Positions 35,326 through 45,690 of a DNA stretch of 64,000 nt are shown in pieces. Position 1 is the stretch's first letter. Each line of letters begins with the position of its first letter. This stretch comes from Dama dama (lineage: Eukaryota; Chordata; Mammalia; Artiodactyla; Cervidae). The translations under genes and the position numbers were made by a program. Location of the stretch: NCBI RefSeq assembly GCF_033118175.1, contig NC_083697.1, positions 24,278,001 through 24,342,000 of the forward strand, written 5' to 3'. The notes under the pieces were generated by a model. That model saw only the letters and a list, made by a program, of their open reading frames with translations. It made no database searches and was not told the DNA's origin.

Positions 35326-37564
35326 GGAGTGCGTGCATTACTCAGGCTCCTGGTTTATAAAGCAAACAAACTGCTCTCGCTAGGTTAAGAAGAAGGAAAA
35401 AAGACAGTTCCTAAGGAATATTAGATAGCTCAGCGAATCTTTGGAGGACTAGAGAGCCAGGTTGAGAGCCCACACAGTCAGAAACAATGCCCAAACCACA
35501 TCACCACATTGTACCAGTAAAGGCTTCAATGAAACTAGACCTTACAGGGCACACCACTCACTGTGGACTTGAGATGCCAGGACTTCCATCTTCTGACCAC
35601 AGGAGATGACATCTCAGCAGCTACCTTTGCCCCTCAAAATAGAATTCCTGCAGCTCTGCCTTGCCACATAGCTCATGTATGGTTTGATGTCTCATGAGGT
35701 TGCGTGTGCTTGGAGAAGCCTAGGTTCCACGCCTGCAGCCTAGTTGTGAGTGAGCCAAGGGAGTGAGTTTTCTGACTTCTGCCACATGGAGGTGGATCAA
35801 AAGGCAGGAAACTGTCTAGACATAGAAAGAGTGTTAGTGGAAAACCAGAAAAAGCACATAAAGGGAGTCAACTGTAAAATCTCAGTAATATGATTCTTGG
35901 ACCAGTTGCTCTGCTAGTACATTTCTCTGAGACCTAGTTGTCATTTCCATAGTCCTTACACTTTTCTTGAATTTATTTTTATTTTCATTAGGTAAAACTC
36001 TCCCTTGTCTAGAATTCACATGACTATCAAGCACAAACAGCTGGATCCCTCACCCCAGCTTGTTGTCTACTTTTGTAAGACAGAAAGAAATTAAGGCAGT
36101 TAATATGAAGATGATGCTTTGCAAGTATCCATTCTTCTTTATGCTGGTAAAAGAATCCCCAATTTTCCTCAGTGAATCATCCCTTTTTCCTGTCTTTCTC
36201 TATGATTTCTGTGAGAATACCATTTCCTGGTCTGCCACTCCTGCCCAAGTTCTAGAAGACTGAGGCTCAATTTTGCCAATCAGAACATGCATATACCATC
36301 CCTCTTCCCCAGCTCTGTGATTAGCTCTAGAATAAGCAGCAGCATTGTCCAGGATGGACCAATGAGACTCCATCTAAGGATATTTCCTAGAAGAATACAC
36401 TTGCCTTTTCTGGCTCTTCTCTTTCTGCTGTGGTTGCTAGGCTAGGACACAAGCCTGGAGCTGCTGCTGACTAAACTGATGCTCTTTGATAAGACCTTTC
36501 CTGTAAATTGACACAGTGCAAAGCAGAGCAAGAGATAAATAAACAGAGTCCTAATATCCTGTGAGCACCGAGAACCAGCTGTGCTTGAAGTTTGCATTGC
36601 TTCTGGATTTTTCAGTTCCTTATGCCAGTGAGGTCACTTTCTGCTTAAATCCATTTGAGTACCTTCAGTTACTTGCAAGCAAGACTCTTGACTCATTTTA
36701 TTAGGTAAATAAAATAGTTCATTACTACAAATTTTTCTCTAATAATTCTGATTAACAAATATTTATGGTATCCCTTAATTCGATGTCCAAATGAAAAAAA
36801 CTTGGGCTTGTTTTTACATAGGTGTGCACATACCACATATGCATATGCACAAGCAAACACACACTGGGTGAGGGAAAACAGAGTAACTATATCGAAGGTT
36901 TCATTCCTCTTGGTTTCTCTCCCTTTAGATAAAATGACCTTTTTATGATTTGATGAGAGAGAACATACTTGCATGTATTTTTCTGTATTTTTTGCTTTAT
37001 CTAGATTTATTCTTGAATGCAGCAGAGACATATTTTTCTGTTTCTTACATCCCGGTGTTTGGAGGTCAGCATATGGGTTAGTTGGATTAATTTTGTTTCT
37101 TTTTAACCTATGTGTCTCTACAGGTTTGACCTTTCCATTTTTTTCCTACATCGTGACTATTACAGGTTAAATGCTGGGGTGTACATACATGTTTAATAAA
37201 GGAGTAATGTAAGTTCAGGCAGACTTGCAACTCTCTGTCTTCTATAAGAATTTATGAGCACTATCAAATAACAATAGTACCTCACTTTGATTCATCTTTT
37301 AGCTTTCAGCGCCTAGTTTTACCTGTCCTCCTTCTTCTAATCATAAATCAGTTTCCACTGTACTTAAGAGCAGCTGTTGTATTGACGGAGACAGATCATT
37401 ATCACTAATTTAAATCTAATGTACTTTGGGGGAAATATTTTGTTAAAGGTACTGTACTGTACCTAGATATATTAAGAATCTAGTTCTTGAGTTGTTTTTC
37501 TGCATAAATTACAAAATGAGACATAAATGAGTGCCTTGGAGAAACTATAGACATATGTACCATC
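35326..37564. other. Unassigned intergenic sequence
   Basis: No gene was seen. The section near 36,260-36,500 resembles an old DNA-transposon or MER repeat but I could not name it. Confidence 0.45.
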
Positions 37565-37945
37565 TTGGTCTATTCAGTTGGTTGTAATAAAATGCCTCAG
37601 ACTGAGTGGCTGATAAACAGACCTTCCTCTCTCCCGGTTCTGGAGGCTGGTGAGTCCAAGATTAAGGCACCAGCAAGATAAAGTCAGGGGCTTCCCAGGT
37701 GGTGCAGTGGTAAAGAATTCGACTGTTAATACAGAAGATGCAGGAGACACATTCAATGGTTCAATCCCCAGGTCAGGAAGATCTCCTGGAGAAGGAAATG
37801 GCAAACCACTCCAGTATTCTTGCATGGAAAATTCCATGGACAGAGGAGCCTGACAGTCCATGGGGTTGCAAGAGTTGGACATAACTGAGTGACTAACACA
37901 TACACACATATACACACAATGCAGCATCTGGTCTTCTGACTATCT
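37565..37945 (-). mobile_element. MLT1-like LTR (antisense), interrupted by a Bov-tA
   Basis: TGAGTGGCTGATAAACAGAC and GGTTCTGGAGGCTGGTGAGT are antisense MaLR LTR words. A Bov-tA splits it at about 37,688-37,905. Confidence 0.55.
37688..37905 (+). mobile_element. Bov-tA SINE (sense)
   Basis: GGCTTCCCAGGTGGTGCAGT to GTTGGACATAACTGAGTGAC, inserted in the antisense MLT1-like LTR. Confidence 0.92.
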
Positions 37946-38079
37946 TATGTGAAATGAGTCTATGTGTTTCTCAGAATACCACCTTACAAAGACCCAGATC
38001 AGTGTGACCTACCTAGTATTCTGGACATCAGGGGAGAAAAGGATTAGAGACGAGGGAAGGCTGGGCAGAAGGAAAGGGG

Positions 38080-38101
38080 AGAGGAGGAGGAGGAGGAGGA
38101 A
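38080..38101. repeat. AGG trinucleotide repeat
   Basis: About seven GGA/AGG units in a purine-rich stretch that extends on both sides. Confidence 0.85.
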
Positions 38102-38493
38102 AGAAAGAGAACTGTGTTTAACTGTGGTTAGCACTTTATATTCTTAGGGCAAATCCTGAGTATCCCCAAGCTTCTAAATAACAGGATAATGTCCTATCTC
38201 TGAAATTAAGACCTTGTTTTATGTTATGAATTTATAATTTCCTAATTGCTATTGATATTTGTTGCAGCATAAAATAAGCACACACGCTTTTAAATTAGAT
38301 TTGCCTATTAAAAACTAATGGATGTCTCAGGTTCAATCCAATTTCTTGGTTCCTTATAGTATGAAAGTTTTTTAATTTTGTTTTCTGTAAGAAATATGCA
38401 CAATTAAATTGGCTTCTCTCTGATTAAATATTTTATAACTTCCTTTATGTATTTGACTTGTGATTTTTACTGATAAAGTGGTTATTTTCAAAA

Positions 38494-38713
38494 GTGCATG
38501 TGTGCTAAGTCACGCACGTCCAATTCTTTGCAACCCCATGGACTGTAGCCCACCAGGCTCCTCTGTCCATGGGATTTCCCAGGCAAGAATGCTGGAGTGG
38601 GATGCCATGCCCTCCTCCTGGGGGATCTTCCTGACTCAGGGATGGAACCTGCATCTTATGTCTCCCGCATTGGCTGGTGGGTTCTTTTACCACCAGCGCC
38701 ACCTGGGAAGCCT
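38494..38713 (-). mobile_element. Bov-tA SINE (antisense)
   Basis: GTGCATGTGTGCTAAGTCAC to GCGCCACCTGGGAAGCC. Confidence 0.92.
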
Positions 38714-38789
38714 GTTCAAAAGGAAGTGAAGACAAATGATTGTAGTAAATGTAGGGTAAAGGAGTTAGAGAAGGCAAGGTTCAGAAAAA

Positions 38790-39140
38790 GAATGAGACCA
38801 TCACTTTACAGGAACAGATCACTTTTAATGAGATGAGAAGGGGCAGCAGTCAGATTAGTGAGCTGCTGCAGTAACCCAAGAAAAGAGTAAGTACATACAG
38901 GCATATACGTGGAAATCTACCGTCTTAAGGGGGCCTGTTCTTCTCCAAGGTTGTTCGGAGTAGTTATCTCTTAAACTGCTGGGGCAAGGAATTCTGGAGA
39001 TCGGCCAGAGGCTGGACTGGCTGGGATCTGGGCGTAATCAACCTTAATGTCCATTTTTTTTCTTCGGGTAGGCAGGTTCTTTGTTTTGCATAGAATGGTG
39101 GGGAGGACCCGGAGGGGAGTTTTAACTCCAGGCTATTTTG
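38790..39140 (-). mobile_element. Possible ERV LTR fragment (antisense)
   Basis: This unique-looking block is richer in GC than its flanks. Its minus strand has an ATTAAAAG element followed by TGATCTGTTCC, reminiscent of bovid LTRs. Assigned by general resemblance only. Confidence 0.35.
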
Positions 39141-39389
39141 AGCCCTGTAACTTTCCTTCAGTAAACAGTGAAATTATTTAAATATTTATAAATAAATAAT
39201 GTATTTCCTCTAAAATAGGTCATTTCTGAAGCAGACACATGTGTTTACAAATATAGTTTAGGCACAATATGTTAAGATTATGCAATACTTTTTCCAAAAC
39301 ATTTAATATATTTTTTAATCTATTGTTTTTTAAATTTTACTTCAAAACTTATTGGCTTAAAACAACCACCGTTTTGTTATGCCTCACAT

Positions 39390-39512
39390 TCCTGAGAAGG
39401 AAATGGCAACCCACTCTGGTACTCTTGCCTGAAGAATCCTATGGACAGAGAAGCCTGGTGGGCAAAAGTCCATGGGGTCGCAAAGAGTCTGACATGACTG
39501 AGCACGCACAAT
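39390..39512 (+). mobile_element. Bov-tA SINE 3' half (sense)
   Basis: GAGAAGGAAATGGCAACCCA to CTGACATGACTGAGCACGCA; the tRNA-like head is missing. Confidence 0.88.
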
Positions 39513-41588
39513 TTGTGGACTGGGATTTGTCTATGGCTTATTGATTTCACTACTAGTACTGGACTGGAATATCCAGGATGCCTGCTTCACTCAAATTAGT
39601 CACTTGGACTCGGATAGATTGGACTGATCAGCTGGAGTGGCTCTCGTAGGGTCAGATACTTGGTGCTTTGGTTCCCCCTGCTGGCTGGGTTCCTTGGTCT
39701 TCTTGTGCGTCTCTGTGTAATTCTTCCGGCAAGGTGGCCAGACTCCTTAAGTTGCCAGGTGTAAGCCTGAACTGATACACAGTCACTTTGGCCACATTCC
39801 ATTAGCCAAAGTAAATCACAGGTCAGCCTGGATTCAGTGTGGGAGACTACACAGGGAGTGAATATTAGGATGAAAGATTCAGAAGGGAGTGGAGGTACCC
39901 TGTGGAGTTTAGCTACATCAGTCTATGTGTCCTTAGACAATATCATTTCCTGGATCTTCAAGAGCAAAACTGAATATTTCTCCGGATGCATCCTTTGTGT
40001 TATCTGCAGCTGAAGAAACGCCTTTCAGGTGACAGTGCAAATGACAGCCCTTCTCTTGGGTTTATAATGGAATCCTAAAAGCAGTAAGGATTTTGCAATA
40101 TACAAAATATTGATTTTGTTTAACCTGGCATTTCCCAAGCATTTAAGTGCATAGAACCATGCCTGGTACTTAGTAATCACTTATAAATATCTGTTGAATG
40201 AGATTTACCCTAGGACATTCCCCCCCTTTTCTTTTTCAAAACGTACATGAACATTACTAAGAACTGGTGTTTCCGAAGGAAGAAACTTTTTGAAAAACAG
40301 GCTGTTATGTGAGAAAGGAGCATGTGATTCTGAGTTTCTTCCTGACCTATAACTCCCCATCTAGCTGTTTCCTAATGAATTAATTGTTGTACTTTAGTCT
40401 GTATGCCCCCATCTCCTGGTTGCAGGTGAGTAGACTCGCGTGGGCATCTGACCCAAAGGCAATTATCTACAGGCTGGCCAGCAAGAGCGCTGTGCTGCAA
40501 CCTAGCACAAGAGCTTTTACAAAAGTAGTCTAAATTGGGTTGTGATAGGCAGACCAAGTTAGATCCTGTCCCTTGGATAGTTTGAATGTGGGAAAATCAG
40601 TCAGTTCATTGTTAGGGGTAGGAGCAGTAGAAACAGAAGCAGAGAACAAATGAGTTTCCATTACATGGAGCCCTAGGATGCTGTTTCTTCACTGTCCTGG
40701 TTGTGTGGCTGCTGAAAACACTTCCTATTTCCCTTTCTCCACCCATATTTAAAATGAAACCCCATTAACTGAGGTAGCCCAAGTGTGTCTCTATGTCTTA
40801 CTCTCTGAAAGAGCCTAGTACATGAAGTCAGGAAGCGAGGCCTTATGCTATCTTATTCAGAATAAGAAAACACTCTATTCAATCATCTTCTCAGGAGAGA
40901 AATGCCACTATAACATGTCCCTCCAGAAGGATGACTCCTACTAGTGGTGCCAACAATAAGCAGAATGGTAGGGAAGGCTGGCAAATGAATTGCTCAGGAA
41001 ATGTTTTCAACTGTTGTAGGGAACTCTTTGGTTAATAGATACAGAAGAAACCAGATGTGACTGAGAATTTTTCTATTAGGAGTCTCAGAAATACATGCTG
41101 AAAAGTCTGTTCAGGACATGTTATTTTCCCCCACTGACTACCAGAAAGGAATAAGGAAATTAATTATGGAAGGGAGGTGACAGGTGGAAGGAGAAAGCAC
41201 ATGGATACCAGTGAAGCTGGGGCTGTTGTGCCAAATTTAGTTGGCTACTAAAGCAGAGCTGTTCTAGGGAATAGTAGAAAGCCCGGAGAGAGGTTCTGAT
41301 GGCCACTAGTCTAAGGCAGAGTCAGCATATAACCACCTGCTCCAGTATTTATTAGGAGGCTGGGGGAGTGGGGAACAGCACCCAGAAAATTCAGTGTAAG
41401 GCCACAAAAATGCCAAGCCAACGATGTCAGTGAGAAGAGACAGAATATCGACATTTGAACACCAGATCAATCAGTGGGCAGGGCTGCAATCCACATGAGG
41501 GAGAAGAAATTTAAGCCAGAACCCAGGCATACACAGAACTTGCCTCTTCCTGTCTGAACAGGTTCAGTGGATGGTGAGCATTGAGGAT
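39513..41588. other. Unassigned intergenic sequence
   Basis: Only an L2 terminus at about 40,150 is recognisable. Short frames have no clear product. Confidence 0.5.
40150..40205 (+). repeat. L2 3' end (sense)
   Basis: CATGCCTGGTACTTAGTAAT and TATCTGTTGAATGAGAT fit the L2 terminus. Confidence 0.6.
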
Positions 41589-41881
41589 TTTTTAAAAGAG
41601 ATTTATTTATGTATGTATTTGGCTGTGCTGGGTCTTTGCTGCCGTTCACAGGCTTTCTCTAGATTGCAGCGAGAGGGGGCTATTCTCTAGTTGTGGGGTG
41701 CTAGGTTCTCACTGCAGTGGCTTCTCTCCTTGCGAAGGCTCTTCTCTGATCGAGGGCTCAGTAATTGTGGCGCACGGGTTTAGATGCTCTGGGGCATGTG
41801 GGATCTTCCGGAGCAGGGATCAAACTCATGTTCTCTGCACTGGCAGGTGGATTCTTAACCACTGGACCGTCGAGGAAGCCC
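41589..41881 (-). mobile_element. CHR-type SINE (antisense)
   Basis: GGCTGTGCTGGGTCTTTGCT to CACTGGACCGTCGAGGAAGC; full length. Confidence 0.9.
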
Positions 41882-42245
41882 CATATTTGGAATTTAGCAC
41901 AAGAAAGGAGCATGTTTGCTCTATGGTGTCAGGATTCTTTCATTTTATTAAAACAGTTTTATATTTACAGAAAAATTAAGCAGATGGTACAGAGAGTTCA
42001 CAAATACCCGCACACCCAGTTTTCCCTATTGTTAACACTTACCTTACAGGGTACGATGTTACAGCTAATGAACAAATACTGATATTTTATTATCAACTGT
42101 AGTGCACAGTTTACTCAGATTTCCTTAGTTTTTGCCTGATTTCTTTCTATGCCCCAGGGTCCCATCCAGGATATCGCACTGCATTTAGCTGTCATGTCGC
42201 CTTCGGGTCCCCTTGGCTGTGACAGTGTCTCAGACTTTCCTTCTT

Positions 42246-43137
42246 CTTTTTTTTTAATTGGCGTATAATTGCTTTACAATGCTGTGTTAGTTTCTCCTGT
42301 AAAACAACATGGACCAGTTATAAGTACACATGTGTCTCCTCCCTCCTGAATCTCCCTTGCCCCCATCTCACCTGTCTAGGTGAGCACAGAGCTCCGAGAT
42401 GAGCTCCCTGTGGCCTACGGCAGCTTCCCACTGGCAATCTATTTTACACACGGTGGTGTACATGTCAGTGCTACCCTCAATTCATCCTTCCCTCCCCTTC
42501 CCACTCCCTCCCCTGTGTCCACGTGTTTGTTCTCTATATCTGCATCTCTATTTCTGCCCTGCAAAAAGGTTCATCTGTATCATTTTGCTAGATTCCATAT
42601 ATATGCATTAATATATATTTCTTTTTCTCTTTCTGACTTACTTTGCTCTGTATAACAGACTCTACATTCACCCACATAATGACAAATGATCCAATTTCAT
42701 TCTTTTTATGGCTGAGTAATATTCCATTGTCTCTATGAACCGTATCTTTTTTATCCGTTCATCTGTTGATGGATATCTAGGCTGTTTCCATGTCCTGGTT
42801 ATTGTAAATAGTGCTGCAATGAACACTGGGGTACATGTGTCTTTTTGAACTATAGTTTTCTTAGGGTATATGCCCTGTAGTGGGATTTCTGGGTCATGTG
42901 GTAGTTTTTAGTTTTTTACCTCCATACTTTTCTCCATACTGGCTGCATCAATTTACATTCCTATCAACAGTACAAAAGGGTTCTCTCTGCTCCACACCAT
43001 CTCCAACATTTATTGTTTGTAGATTTTTTGATGATGGCCATTCTGACTGGTGTGAGTTGATACCTCATTGTAGCTTTGATTTTCACTTCTCTAATAGTGA
43101 TTGATGTTAAGCATCTTTTTAAGTGTTTGCTGGCCAT
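42246..43137 (-). mobile_element. L1 3' end (antisense) inserted in ancient L1M
   Basis: Starting from an inverted A tail (TTTTTTTTTAATTGG), it covers the L1 3' UTR and ORF2 C-terminal region in reverse (ATGGATATCTAGGCTGTTTC, GGGTATATGCCCTGTAGTGG). Imperfect 15-bp duplications, CAGACTTTCCTTCTT at 42,231-42,245 and CAGACTTGCCTTGTT at 43,138-43,152, flank it, and the L1M host resumes beyond. Confidence 0.88.
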
Positions 43138-43292
43138 CAGACTTGCCTTGTTTTTGATTATCTTAACAGTTTTGAGTACTGGTCAGGCATTTTGTAGGTT
43201 ATCCCTCTATTGGAATTTGTCTGATGTATTTCTTATGATTCAACTGGAGCCGTGGGCTTTGGAGGAAGATCACAGAGGTGAAGTGTCATTTT

Positions 43293-43322
43293 CATCACAT
43301 CACATCACATCACATCACATCA
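43293..43322. repeat. Pentanucleotide CATCA tandem repeat
   Basis: About six units of CATCA/ATCAC lie inside the ancient L1M host, whose ordinary sequence carries only a short seed of this word. Confidence 0.88.
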
Positions 43323-43991
43323 TAATAAGACTACCAACCATCAACATGACTTATCACGGTTGATGTGAATCCTGATTACCTGACTGAGGTAGCATCTGTC
43401 AAGTTTACTAGCTGTAAAGTTTTTTTTTTCCTCTCTATTTCCATAATGTACATCTGGAAGGAGGTATGCATAGCTCACATTTAAGGAGTGAAGATTTATG
43501 ATCCCTGACCTTGAGATTTGAGTATCTACATAAATTATTTGGAATTCTTCATAGGAGATATCTCTTCTCCCACTTATTTATTTATTCAATCATTTATTTA
43601 TCAATATGGACTCACAGATATTTATTTTATACTTATGATAATCCAATACTACTTTGCTTTGTTGCTCAAATTGTTGTTCCATCTTTGGCCAGGGGAACTC
43701 TTTCACTTGGCTCTTGTGCTCCTTTGACAGAATGACATGAATGTGGTATTTTGTTGTGTTTGTTTTGCTTTGTTTTTTGTACTCCCTCACTTTCTGTCAC
43801 TATATGTTCCAGGCTCATCTTGTATATTTCTTTGCTAGTCTTTAGGTCAGCTATTATGCCAAGGAACTCTGGTTACTGTTATTGCAAGTGGCATAAGAAA
43901 CCAAGATCTGGCCCAGCCCCGCCGACTGGCCCAGCGGACCCACCGCAGACCTGCTGATGGCCCGCGGATCTGCCATCCTTTCCAGTGCGCC

Positions 43992-44198
43992 ATGTCTGGT
44001 TCATCCAGCGTCGCGGCTATGAAAAAAGTGGTTCAACAGCTCCGGCTGGAGGCCAGGCTCAATCGGGTGAAGGTTTCCCAGGCAGCTGCAGATTTGAAAC
44101 AGTTTTGTCTGCAGAATGCTCAACATGACCCTCTGCTGACTGGAGTATCTTCAAGTACAAATCCCTTCAGGCCCCAGAAAGTCTGTTCCTTTTTGTAG
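43992..44198 (+). CDS. Intact GNG5-like retrocopy ORF (G-protein gamma-5, 68 aa)
   Basis: The 68-codon frame is full length for the G-protein gamma-5 subunit, which pairs with G-beta and tethers the heterotrimer to the membrane. It keeps the N-terminal coiled-coil-forming helix, the DPLLTGV segment, the NPF motif near the C terminus and the CSFL CaaX box, whose last Leu predicts geranylgeranylation. Against the GNG5 protein as I recall it, I see one change, Gly22 to Arg (AGG at 44,055-44,057). It fits deamination of a methylated CpG across codons 21 and 22. There is no stop or frameshift. The copy landed in repeat DNA with no obvious promoter, so it may be a silent young pseudogene; expression and protein function are unproven. 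The parental gene has introns and lies elsewhere. Confidence 0.85.
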   Translation: MSGSSSVAAMKKVVQQLRLEARLNRVKVSQAAADLKQFCLQNAQHDPLLTGVSSSTNPFRPQKVCSFL

Positions 44199-44412
44199 TA
44201 AGATGAATCTTGACAAGGTTTTCCAAACCACTTTTCATAAACCAGTGAATATTCAAAGGAAAGCTAAATTTGAAGCCTGTACAAAAGCCTCTCTAACGTG
44301 CCATACTACACAAACTTCTACTTTTGTCAGTCCTTAATGTCTACCTCTCTGAATATTCTTAATTTTCTGTTTCACAAGGGTAATTATTTTATATACACTG
44401 ATGGCAGCATAC

Positions 44413-44442
44413 AATAAAATACTTAGTATAAAAAAAAAAAAA
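44413..44442 (+). terminator. Polyadenylation signal and A tail of the GNG5 retrocopy
   Basis: AATAAA at 44,413-44,418 is followed 12 bp later by an A run of about 15 bases, which then joins the 3' target-site duplication. This marks the mRNA origin of the insertion. Confidence 0.9.
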
Positions 44443-44560
44443 AAGAAACCAAGATCTGGGCATTAGGTATACTTGTTATGATGAGTGGAGTGTTGTTTCT
44501 TTAGAGCTTTTTCATTTGACAAAGCAAAGAACTATATATGCACGTATCACTTATGCATAT

Positions 44561-45399
44561 ACACATATCTATAAATGATGATCTATATGTAAAGTTGACT
44601 CCCACTTCGTGCCATCCATTTACTTGTTTAATTCCACTGTACATGTACAGTAACATCAGAATTATTAACCCATACACTCATGTGGAATGGCTTTATCAAC
44701 TAGCATACAGTGCTTATGTGTAGTTCCTTTTGCCTTTGGTTTTACAGATTCTACTCTTTTCCAAATTTACTCAGTTCAGCACCACACTTCCCTGTAGTGA
44801 CACTGTAAGGAATTGAAGAGGATGGAGAAGTAAATTTACAGAATAAAATAGTCTTAAAGATGTATCATACTTTTGAAATTGGTAATATTAAATTACACCA
44901 TCCAGGGATGTACATTTAAATGGTGAAAGGAAAAAAGCAAAGAAGTTGTGACTATAGAAGTAACCACATAAAAGCAACTCCTCCTTCTGGGCAGATGAAT
45001 TGTCAGAGACTGGATGTACTATCCCACCCGAAACAGGTTTTAAAAAACCCAACAAGATAATATATGAAACAATGATTTTCAGACAGTAGACACCAGGAAA
45101 TGCAGGGCAGTGGTTCCTGAGAGATGAGGAAATAAATAAGGTAAGCCCTATAATTGCCTTGGCTTAACTAGGAGAGAGCTTTGAAGCTACAGTGCAGGCA
45201 GGGGGAGCCCCAGAGGCCAGGAGTTCCCCTGAGTTAAGGAAATGGCGCTGGGAATCCAGCCTCCAAGGAGTGGAGCGCAAGAGAGGAGAGAGTGACCATA
45301 GAGAAAGCTCCAGGGGCGGCAGGAAGTCCACCTGAGCACAGGCAAGCAGGAAACTAATGCAGGACAGAGAAAAATACCTGGAACTCCACCAGAAGAAAT
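44561..45399. other. Unassigned sequence between ancient L1M and a probable LTR
   Basis: No coding content was recognised. Confidence 0.45.
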
Positions 45400-45690
45400 C
45401 ATGTCCCCTCTAGCCAGAGTAAAAAACCTTGGCTTTGGGCAAAATACACATAGCGCTTACCAAAACCTCACTTATTTCACTGAATCAACCAATACAGCCT
45501 TGACCCCAAAACACTCACCCGCAAACCCTAATAAAGGCACGTGCCGCACCCTGCCTCCATCCTGCCTTGACCTCCCCGTGTGACCCCTTAAGGTGTGCCG
45601 TGTACTTTGTTCAGGACCTGTGAGTAATAAACTTCTCTATTTCAATCTCTTTTGTCTCTACTTGAGCCACAACTCATCCAGTACCCTATG
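45400..45690 (+). mobile_element. Probable ERV LTR (sense)
   Basis: An AATAAAG box near 45,530 and AATAAAC near 45,626 are followed by a CT-rich U5-like stretch (TTCAATCTCTTTTGTCTC). The order suggests the promoter and polyadenylation halves of an LTR. Limits and family are uncertain, and no internal viral genes adjoin. Confidence 0.5.

Larger units (their letters stand above)
43912..44442 (+). mobile_element. GNG5 processed retrocopy (whole insertion)
   Basis: This is a reverse-transcribed copy of GNG5 mRNA. It has a GC-rich 5' UTR remnant (43,912-43,991), an uninterrupted coding region without an intron, a 3' UTR, a canonical AATAAA at 44,413-44,418 and a nearly pure A tail to about 44,442. 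It is flanked by identical 17-bp direct repeats AAGAAACCAAGATCTGG at 43,895-43,911 and 44,443-44,459, the signature of L1-driven target-primed reverse transcription. The target was an ancient antisense L1M repeat that continues on both sides, which confirms that the direct repeats are host sequence. The identical duplication and clean tail point to a fairly recent insertion. Confidence 0.95.
41890..44560 (-). mobile_element. Ancient L1M-type 3' region (antisense), split by two insertions
   Basis: The blocks 41,890-42,245, 43,138-43,911 and 44,443-44,560 line up as one antisense old L1 tail (ACAGAAAAATTAAGCAGATG, GTCCCATCCAGGATATCG, TTTTGAGTACTGGTCAGG, ATTATTTGGAATTCTTCATA, ACCAAGATCTGGGCATTAGG). 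The younger L1 and the GNG5 copy lie in the gaps. Confidence 0.7.
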
